Shown in pieces: positions 55,650-64,000 of a stretch of DNA of 64,000 nt (position 1 is its first letter; every line of letters starts with the position of its first letter). The DNA is taken from the NCBI RefSeq assembly GCF_009905375.1, contig NC_133653.1, forward strand, positions 91,313,671-91,377,670, read 5' to 3'. This stretch comes from Apium graveolens. Lineage: Eukaryota; Streptophyta; Magnoliopsida; Apiales; Apiaceae. The notes beneath the pieces are model-generated. The model had not been told where the DNA came from. It searched no databases and saw only the letters and a list, made by a program, of their open reading frames with translations. A program made the translations under genes and the position numbers.

Positions 55650-57313
55650 TGAAAGGAATATGTCCTAAGTCCAATCATGTATTAGGATTTAGGAATAACT
55701 TCATGTGTAATCTGTTTTGATTTCATTGATATTAATAAAAGACTTGTTTTGTTTTTATTACGGGCTCTATCTATTTAAGTGTTTAAATAAGATATACCAT
55801 AGTTTAGAGTAAAGCTTTTTATGGATTATGATGAGATCATAATAGTGAGACCTAAAAGATGATAACTCTAAACTTAAATAGTTCCTGATCGTAGGATTAC
55901 TAACTGGTAATTAATAATCTGCAGAGATCGGTACATACTATGCTTGCTTCATTATGAAGGATGTCTGTTCTCATAGACATTTGTATGGTGACACTATAGC
56001 TAGTATGTAGGTGCTTATTATAGAATAAGTTCACTGAACATGACTCGCACAGCTGAACAACTGATGGAGTTCACTCACGTGTCAGCAGTTGTTCACATAG
56101 TGATAGTTGTACAAGTATCCTTAGACTTGAGGTCATCATAGTCATCTTGTGTACACTGAACTATGCTTTGGTTTAGTTCTTAGTCTCTAGGGACAATTAT
56201 TAGGGCTCTACTGGGTATAGGAATTTGTACACGAAGATAGTGTATGATCAATAAAGGATCTACCCCTTCCAGTGAAGGAAGCGAGTGTTCAAGGCTGATC
56301 CACTTATGCTAGTTCAGGAATCTCTGGCCATAGTAAATGAAATTAGAAAGGAGTTTCTAATTTGCATAGAACTACGCATAGTAAATGGTAAGCAAGTGAT
56401 TAAATTAGATAGGCTTGACACGAGATCCATGTCTTGTATTTAATCGGGACATTGTAGGGTAGCAGGAGTTTATTGTACGGTAACTATTCACTGAATAGGT
56501 TCTTGGTATTCTAAGCAGTGAATTCATATTATCCGGATAGTCGCGATATGCTGAGAAGTATCCCTCACGATGTAGAATAAATGTGATTAATTAATTAATC
56601 ATATTTAATAAATTAGAGAATTTATATAAATAATGATAAAATAGTTTTATTATTATTTATTTCTACTACCGGCTTAATATTGAACCTAGAGGGTCACACC
56701 ATAAAAAGAGAATGATTTTATGGTGGAGGAATTAATTAATAATGGCTAATAATTATTTATTTATGAAATAAATAATTAATTGGCAAATTTAATAATTGAT
56801 TAAACAAGATTTAATTGATTATAAATTAATTAAGAAAAGTTCTTAATATTATTAATTAAGGATTTAATTTTTGGAAATTAAATCAAGAGAGAGAATTATT
56901 TCTAAAGTGTTTAGAAAAAAGATTAATAATTAAAAGGTGTTTTAATTATTAATGAGAATAATAAATGGGATAATAATAATAATATTTATGGAAAAATTTC
57001 AGCTGAAAATTTTGCCTATAAATATACTATTATAGACCCTATTTTTATTTGAACCCAAAAAAACCCAAAAGTTTTAGAAAACCAAATTCTCTCCACCTCC
57101 TCCTCCTCCTTAACGTCGTTTTCTTGGTGGATACCGGTGGAGTGCTTCACGTTTGAGGAGCAGCTGCTAAGGATCTCCGATCGTTGCTTTTGGATCGCAT
57201 ATTAAAGGTTAGTATTCGATCCCTACATTTTTACCACGATTTATATGCTTTTATTTGGATTTTATGTGTGTAAAAGTGTTTTACCTTGCCCCCGCTGCGA
57301 TATAAATCCAACA
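55650..57313 (+). repeat. 3' LTR of copia#3 (1664 bp)
   Basis: Preceded by polypurine tract AAGTGGGAGAT and followed by target duplication TATTT. Same start and end as the 5' LTR. Confidence 0.95.
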
Positions 57314-57318
57314 TATTT

Positions 57319-59029
57319 CACCTTATATAAAACAAAGTTTGATCATTTCTTTTTGTCCTAACAAAAAACATGGTAAATTTTTTTAAAAAAAAGTTAATAT
57401 ATTAAAATTATTGATATATTTCTCCTAGCTACGTTAAATTATGATTCATGTTTATCAAATTCTATAAAATATAAATATACTATATAATTTAATTAGAGGA
57501 CAAGTTTATGATATATAAGTTGAGTTACACTTTCTTCCATTCCCATATTTCTTCTCCACCAGAAACAATTTGAGTTCAATAGCATGTCTTTTCTTTTAAT
57601 CATTAAATATTAAATTATTTTTCGACGTTAATGAAACTTTGAAATTAATCTACCAAGAACATGATACATATACAGTATGTCATGTCCAAAATGGCATAGC
57701 CTATTTGTTGGTTGTTTATGACGGTGTAAGAAACTCTTCTATTCATTGTCATAATATTACTCATTTTCATGGATATGGTGTTACGTTATCAATAGATTTG
57801 TTAGAGTTGATATTTGCTTAGGGATCGCATCTAAAATCAATGACTCTTATTTTGTTAATTATTTTTTTAAAGGCCAGATCATTTTTCTATAAATATGATA
57901 CCGCTCATTGTTATCACATGAAAATAATAATTCTTACTACTGGTTTTGATTATAATAAACACACCTATTCACGGGTGCATTTAAGGAAATTTCAAAGTTT
58001 TATTATTGTAGCTAGCCATAATATTTAAAATGAAGAAGTGTTTGTTTAAATTCTTTTAAATTTTAAATCAAAATAGTAATCTTTTTTAATTTAAATTTTG
58101 ATGTATCTTTCATTTGTATTCATATCTTTTAGTATATTGAATTAATTTTTAATTCTTAATGAATTGATTGTATGTGATTTTATTGTTTTAGATAAAAAAA
58201 CATTTTTATGAATTTTCTAGAATCAATTACATATTACATTCTTGATATGAATGAGCCTCCCCGACTTAATTTGAATGTAACTCCTCATGATGGAACATCT
58301 TACTTAAGAGACATATTAATTCTCTTAAGTCTATTCTAAAAAAATTAAAAATCAAGTTGAATTTATCTTGTTAATATTGTATAAAATTCTCTCCCTCATA
58401 ATCTAAATTTGTGGATATAGAGAATGTTATTCACAAAGAATGAAAAATTATTTGACAAAAAAATCAAGGATCTTAAATCTCATTATAAATAGAGAAAAGC
58501 CTAAAAAAACATGTAAAAGTAGAAACTTTATTTTGAGATGATGTTTTTAGCTACAATAGCACTAATATAGTATGACATGCAAGGAAGTGTAACTTTTTTG
58601 AAAAATATTAGAATATTTTTGTTTCTCACTAAAGAGCCTACTAAGGGGAAATAGTGTTAATAGAGTTGTTGCAACGCTTCAAACAAAATTTATGACTTTC
58701 TGTTGGAAAAGAAACAACAAGGCTATCAAACAAAATTTATGACTTTCTGTTGGAAAAGAAACAACAAGGCTATTCTTGATTGAAAAAGTTTTGCTAGAAA
58801 TTCGGGCTAGTTCTAAAACTATTTGCATACAATAAGATAGTGCAAGAACTCATCTTGACTCAAATGATTTAGTCAAGCTGCTTACAAGATAGGTTGAATA
58901 TCCATTTATTATATCAGCAAGTAAATTCTCCTGATCTAAATAGTTTAGACCTTTGATCAGTATTGTTAAAAGATCATTTCAATTTTTTTACCTAGACAAT
59001 CAAACATAAAATTTTGCACCTTACAATAA
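57319..59029. other. AT-rich intergenic DNA
   Basis: No gene recognised; small open frames (57639-57821, 57840-58028) show no known motif. Contains a 47-bp tandem duplication at 58680-58773 and ends at TTTAT, the target duplication of the next element. Confidence 0.5.
58680..58773. repeat. Perfect 47-bp tandem duplication
   Basis: Two identical head-to-tail copies (58680-58726, 58727-58773), each containing TTTATGACTTTCTGTTGG. A recent local duplication. Confidence 0.9.
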
Positions 59030-59034
59030 TTTAT

Positions 59035-59768
59035 TGATAACTCCGGTGAGCGGGCGGCTCCGTCCGACGGCGTTCCTGGATCTTCTGTGCGGGGGTGAGG
59101 TGTAACTACTGGTTGGGCGCCTGCAAAACAACACCGGAAGGGGGGTTTGGCTCCCACGGCGCCTCCGGTGTGAGAATGAGAACAGGCTTTGGAGAAGATG
59201 AAGGTATATATGTTTATGTAATTTAGAGGCTGCTGTGTATGTGTGTCTATATGTGACGGCTGCTGTGTGTTTTTTGAGTGTATGAGAGTGTGTGAGTGCA
59301 AGAGTAAATATATTTTCCGACCCCTAAACCCTTCAGTCTTGGGGGTATATATAGCCCCAAGGTAGGGTTTAGGGGTAGTTACCTCTAAATCTGGGCCGTT
59401 GGATCTTGGGAGCGGAGGACGCCTGGCTTGGGCAGATTGCTTACACGTGTCTAGGGGAGGACCACCTCCAGAGTGTCCTAACGGCCTCTGACACGCGCCG
59501 TGCTTGTCTGGGGTGTTGGTTGTTGATAGTTGTCATAGTCACGTGCCCACGTACCCCTCCTTGGCGGGTTGTGGGATGTGATGTGTCTGCTGAGACCCCC
59601 CTAACTGTGGTTTTGGCCCCGATCCGGATCCGGGTATGCAGGCGGATCAGGATCCGGGAGGTAGGATAGACCCGGGCCTGGGCTCCTATGCTTGATTGGC
59701 CTGGGAGAGGGGGGTCTTAGCAGGTGGGTTGAGCATGCCTCCCTTTAGTCCAGGTTGACGCCTATCCG
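59035..59768 (-). repeat. 3' LTR of the gag-only element, first 19 bp missing
   Basis: Homologous to 61010-61743. Joins gag sequence at 59768/59769 with no polypurine tract between them. The plus-strand open frame at 59406-59669 lies wholly inside the LTR and is mirrored in the other copy. Confidence 0.85.
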
Positions 59769-60541
59769 GATCCCCCAGCCCATCGAAAGAATCAAAGTTG
59801 TAGTGTTTGAGATTTTTCTGTCGGGGGATGGCTTCTAGGGAGTGGCTGAAGGGCGTGAGGGTCTCCCCAACTTCCACCCCAGATTCTTTCTCCATTTTTC
59901 TCTGGAGCTCGTAGATCATTTCCTTGAGGTCTTTCTGACCCTCCTCTTCGTCATCAGAAATAAGTTCGGGGGTAGGGTCCCTCCGAGTTCTTTTGCCTCT
60001 TGCTTTAGCTAGGAGCCTCTCCTCCTCCAGTTGCATTCTTTTCTGAATTTTTTTGCTCCAGCTTTTCCTCCTCTTCTTTTCTTATCTTTTCTCTGATTTC
60101 TTCTAACTTTTTCTTTCTGGTTGCTTCTGTCTCCTTCTTGCTAGGCTCCTTTTGATTCTTCTTTGCCTTGGCCCCAATTCGGTCGAAGACAGATCTCCTG
60201 GATTGCTGAGAGTCCCCGGACTCTTCTTGCTCATCATCTTGCTCAAATTCCATCTGAGCCCGGGCTTGTTCATCTCTGTAGAGCCCGATTGCTTCAGCAA
60301 GTTCATGGCTTGTTAAGTTAGCCATATGCTCCTCTGCAACTGGAACATTGGTGTACTTGTACTGATTTAGCTCTATGACATTTCTAGCATCCCTGATTGG
60401 AGTATGCTGTGTCAGTGGTTGCTCCTGGAAGGTTTCCCTGTCTCCCCCAGGTTCTTGAACTTGAGAGGGGTCTTGATCCTGAATGTGGGTACTGGCGGAG
60501 GGCCTACCAGCTGTACTTTTTCCTGCTCTTGCCATTACCAC
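59686..60541 (-). pseudogene. Truncated gag of the Tat/Retand-like element
   Basis: Starts MVMARAGKSTAGRPSAS at 60541. Highly charged: Gln/Glu/Asp-rich N-terminus, a Lys/Glu-rich coiled-coil-like stretch (about residues 135-175), then KARGKRTRR, PELISDDEEE, and the gag-core start KHYNFDSFDGLGDP (about 59810-59770), matching the YDG--DP motif before the retrotransposon gag domain. The domain itself is deleted and the frame reads into the LTR until 59688. Two overlapping frames meet at a run of seven A's (60048-60054 on the plus strand); one A fewer would join them, so this looks like a single-base insertion. Confidence 0.75.
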
Positions 60542-60990
60542 AATTGTACAAACAACTGACCAAGATTTGAGGCTACAAATGTGGATCTGAGGTTGCTTTT
60601 TTGAATGTCACAAAAATTTTCCAGAATAACAGCAAGCAAATTTTCTGGGTTTTGCTAGCAATAATACCAAACAAGAACAGCAGGCTCTTGAACACAAAAG
60701 AAAATATACAAGCTAAAACAGTTTTGGGTTTTAAATCACCAAGACTATTAAACCCCAGGCTTCGAGATTACCAAGATTATCAAACCCTAAACAACTAAAA
60801 CTAAACAAACAAGAGCGGGCTCACACAAACACGGCCTAAAGCAAGAAGCTCATACAAACGTGGCTAAAATGAAAACTCATATTCAAGAAAGGGTTTGGTT
60901 GTTTATGTTCTTACAGGTTTGAAAGTGGACTCTCTCAAGAGTTTGCTGATGAAGATGAATCCAGGGGCACCGAGACCCAAGGACGTCGCC
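60542..60990 (-). other. Leader of the gag-only element
   Basis: Non-coding stretch between the primer site and the gag start; nothing recognised apart from A/T-rich sequence. Confidence 0.6.
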
Positions 60991-61007
60991 CCCTCCTTCT
61001 AGCGCCA
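60991..61007 (-). other. Primer binding site of the gag-only element
   Basis: The minus strand reads TGGCGCTAGAAGGAGGG two bases after the LTR end, the form typical of Tat-clade elements. Confidence 0.8.
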
Positions 61008-61009
61008 AA

Positions 61010-61762
61010 TGATAACTCCGGTGAGCGGGCGGCTCCGTCCGACGGCGTTCCTGGATCTTCTGTGTGGGGGTGATGTGTAGCTGCTGGTTGGGCGCCTGCA
61101 AAACAACACTGGAAGGGGGGTTTGGCTCCCACGGCGCCTCCGGTGTGAGAATGAGAACAGGCTTTGGAGAAGATGAAGGTATATATGTTTATGTAATTTA
61201 GAGGCTGCTGTGTATGTGTGTCTATATGTGACGGCTGCTGTGTGTTTTTTGAGTGTATGAGAGTGTGTGAGTGCAAGAGTAAATATATTTTCCAACCCCT
61301 AAACCCTTCAGTCTTGGGGGTATATATAGCCCCAAGGTAGGGTTTAGGGGTAGTTACCTCTAAATCTGGGCCGTTGGATCTTGGGAGCGGAGGACGCCTG
61401 GCTTGGGCAGATTGCTTACACGTGTCCAGGGGAGGACCACCTCCAGAGTGTCCTAACGGCCTCTGACACGCGCCGTGCTTGTCTGGGGTGTTGGTTGTTG
61501 ATAGCTGTCATAGTCACGTGCCCACGTACCCCTCCTTGGCGGGTTGTGGGATGTGATGTGTCTGCTGAGACCCCCCTAACTGTGGTTTTGGCCCCGATCC
61601 GGATCCGGGTATGCAGGCGGATCCGGATCCGGGAGGTAGGATAGACCCGGGTCTGGGCTCCTATGCTTGATTGGCCTGGGAGAGGGGGGTCTTAGCAGGT
61701 CAGTTGAGCATGCCTCCCTTTAGTCCAGGTTGATGCCTATCCGAGTCTCTTGTACCCTATCA
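61010..61762 (-). repeat. 5' LTR of the gag-only element (753 bp)
   Basis: Minus orientation: begins TGATAGGGTACAAG at 61762 and ends GGAGTTATCA at 61010. Contains clustered CCGGATCCGG palindromes near 61604-61632. Confidence 0.88.
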
Positions 61763-61767
61763 TTTAT

Positions 61768-64000
61768 GGCAGAAATACTGAGCGGCTCCAATTAAGTATA
61801 ATATTTCCCATATATATGAGGAAAACTATTTTAGAGAAATAAGAGTCCCAGATAGCTAAAAATTAGTAGAAGATGCATACAATTTGCTATATTAAATTAA
61901 CATGAACATTTTTAAAGGTGACGGTCTATTTCTTTAAGTTTATTGATATTACAGCTATGTTTAAATTTGTTAATTGTCTTCGTTTAAGTCATGTGTTTTC
62001 ATTATATATATAATAGTGTTTTGTTTTCTAGGTATTTCCTTTATCATCACGTGCTAATAGTTTTCAAAATATGCTTTTCAAAAAAATAAGTGCAACTTAT
62101 ATCAAAAAAAGCACAAAACCAAAATTGAAATGATTTTATTTTTATTTTACGAGAATTATGTAGCCTTTAAAAAGATAACAGTATCTAAGCAAATTATAAG
62201 TTAATTAAAAGCATGCAAACATTACCTAACATACTTAGTCAAGAAAAATAAAAATTTAAATATAAAAAGATAATATGAAAATAAAAATTCATTCATTCAA
62301 ATTTACAAGATTTAAATTTTGATTATGATGAGAAATCTAAAAATCAAATTAAAAACATATCATTAATTATTTTTTCAATCTAAACCAATTATTGAGAAAT
62401 CAACTCCAACAATATGACCCGACAAAAAAAACTCCAAGAACATGACACGTTTGGAAAATAATTTTTTCACATTATACGGATAACTTGTTGAGTAAATACT
62501 TCGGCATAATTTTCTCCTTCATTATCTTTAAAATATTTATTTCCATCAAAATAAAATTTTATACCATTCTCGCTAATTACCACATATTCATCCTCTTGTT
62601 CTTCACTTGGCATCTTCACAGACCAAGAACTACAAGATCACTTCCATTCTTTTAGTTGCCTCCATTCTTTAACAAATTAAATATCAAAAAAGAGGGTTTT
62701 TTTACCCGGAAGAAAAAAAATAAAGATAAAATTGGAGATAAAATGTATAGATATAGCAGTAGAAATAACACGGATTAATATAGTTGCAGCAAAATATGTA
62801 AGATGTTGAATAGAAGTAATTTAATATTAGCAAAAGGAATATAATTCAGTGTTACGTATGTAAATAAGGTAACATAAGTGATAATGTGCTGTGCTTACCT
62901 TTGGAACCTAAAAATGTCACAAAACGGGATTTTAAAAAAGTTTGAAAAAAGTCACTAAAAGTCACTTACAAGTTACAATATGATGAAGGGTGCTAACAAA
63001 AAGGAGCTTAAAAGTTATCTACTAATTAAGCAAATACTAGTTTTATATCCGAATGCACGGTATGATTATTATTTTTTTTATATAATTTGTTTTTTGAAAT
63101 ATTTATTTTTTATTTAATTAATTTTTAATAAGATAATTTAATTTCCTAAATAAATTTTATATTTTTCATGAATAATGTATTTTTCAAAAATTGTACTTTT
63201 TATACTTATATATTTAGTTATTATTATATTCTTATATTTGACATTGATAATCTAAATATAATATATATGTTATAATTTATTTAATTTCATTCATTGTTTG
63301 ACTTTTTTTTCACTTTATAAATTTGTAAATAGAATATTTTAATCATATCATATAAAATATTTACGTATTATTTTTTTATTTATATATATTTTTTCTTAAT
63401 CTTGCGGAATTTGATCAAAAATTAGAAAATTGTTTGGATTTGCATCTTACGCATTTGTAATAATATTATATAATTTGTCGGTTCTAGTAATGATTTTGAA
63501 AAAAATACTTTACACTTAATTGTCATATTACTTTTAAATATATTTTATTATATTGTTATTTCAATTTTGAATTGTAATAATTTTTTTATTATTACTATAT
63601 TTTTCCTAATTTTTATGTTTTATAGGATTCATGTGCTATAAATTTTTTAAAAGACAAACTGTATTTTTTCCTTGAATTTTATAAGATTCATGCGCTCTAA
63701 ATTTTTTAAAAGACAAACTTATACATTCCATTTTTTTAAAAAATGATCTATTTTAAACCGATAAATAAATACCTTGTTAATTCTTACTTAGATTTATTTT
63801 TATTAAGATAGTTGTTTCTTGTATTATATGTAAATATTTTTAATATAATTTTATATCATTTAAGAATATGTAATTATAGTTTAATTTCTTAATTAATTAC
63901 GTATTGTGTTTATTATACGGATTATTAAGTATTATAATCGAATATTAGAATAGATGAATTACATATAATATATAATATATTTTATTAGATTTATATTTTA
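61768..64000. other. AT-rich intergenic DNA
   Basis: Very AT-rich with long T-runs; no mobile element recognised. One short protein-like frame (minus 62467-62613) stands out and is listed separately. Confidence 0.5.
62467..62613 (-). CDS. Possible small ORF or exon remnant, 48 aa, unknown
   Basis: Minus-strand frame beginning MPSEEQEDEYVVISENG, acidic at its start and ending TQQVIRIM. Its composition is protein-like, with alternating aromatic and charged residues (IKFYFDGNKYFKD) and no simple repeats, unusual in this AT-rich stretch. The frame is open for nine codons upstream of the ATG, so it may be an exon remnant. I do not recognise a family, and chance remains possible. Confidence 0.3.
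   Translation of the reverse strand: MPSEEQEDEYVVISENGIKFYFDGNKYFKDNEGENYAEVFTQQVIRIM

Larger units (their letters stand above)
49351..57313 (+). mobile_element. End-complete Ty1/copia element with gutted pol (copia#3)
   Basis: Two 1664-bp LTRs of equal length, flanking target duplication TATTT (49346-49350; 57314-57318), primer site, very long leader (1.8 kb), gag, and remnants of protease, integrase, RT and RNase H. LTRs differ at about 35 positions by eye (about 2%). Pol carries large internal deletions, so this copy was probably moved by another element's proteins or decayed fast afterwards. Lineage not resolved; Tork-like by gag spelling. Confidence 0.92.
59035..61762 (-). mobile_element. 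Gag-only deletion derivative of a Tat/Retand-like Ty3/gypsy element
   Basis: A 2.73 kb minus-strand element flanked by TTTAT (59030-59034; 61763-61767). Its termini are TGATA and TATCA. Order on the minus strand: full 5' LTR (61762-61010), primer site TGGCGCTAGAAGGAGGG, leader, partial gag, then directly the 3' LTR lacking its first 19 bp. Everything from mid-gag through pol, the polypurine tract and the LTR start is deleted, so this copy cannot replicate by itself. The two LTR copies differ at about 14 of 734 positions by eye. Confidence 0.88.

Noticed and set aside
57639..58028. Two 60-codon frames between copia#3 and the gag-only element
   Set aside because: No motif, AT-rich surroundings, no start context or neighbouring gene structure.
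59406..59669. 87-codon open frame, repeated at 61381-61644
   Set aside because: Antisense to the gag-only element and entirely inside both LTRs; present twice because the LTR is, not because of selection.

Overview
This is repeat-rich nuclear DNA from a flowering plant, almost certainly a eudicot with a large genome. The sequence alone does not fix the genus; an asterid such as Apiaceae is only an impression. I found no intact host gene. Nearly all recognisable coding DNA belongs to LTR retrotransposons plus one decayed hAT transposase, and almost every reading frame carries stops or frameshifts.

Layout: 1-9737 is a minus-strand, decayed Tekay/Del-type Ty3/gypsy chromovirus that runs off the left edge, with a 4.36 kb LTR at 5374-9737. 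It sits in the reverse transcriptase of a SIRE/Maximus-type Ty1/copia element (SIRE#1, 9738-17005: end of pol, a long env-like ORF, 3' LTR). SIRE#1 in turn lies in the integrase of an older Athila-type Ty3/gypsy element (Athila-A, 17006-22565). A second, end-complete Athila (Athila-B, 22623-33852, target duplication TTTAG) landed 57 bp beyond Athila-A. Then come 281 bp of unassigned DNA, a Tekay-related LTR (about 34139-37606), a second SIRE fragment (SIRE#2, 37607-45116) interrupted by a 1.86 kb LTR-like insertion, a dead hAT transposase (about 45993-48181), an end-complete but gutted Ty1/copia element (49351-57313, target duplication TATTT), a deletion-derived gag-only Tat/Retand-like element on the minus strand (59035-61762, target duplication TTTAT), and AT-rich DNA to the end.

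The most interesting pattern is regulatory. In the SIRE and Athila lineages alike, a family-specific array of short repeats followed by a TATA-like box is present in the LTR and again in the spacer just upstream of the env-like ORF. In SIRE the repeat is CGACGGAT and its complement. In Athila it is a GC-rich module whose sequence differs completely between the two copies, yet within each copy the LTR array matches the internal array. This looks like an LTR enhancer/promoter cassette copied to drive the third gene, kept homogeneous within each element. Both Athilas also share a hairpin just after the pol stop, a second polypurine-tract-like motif after the env-like ORF and a 50-nt perfectly conserved non-coding block.

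All functional statements are inferences from motifs read by eye; no alignment or database search was run.
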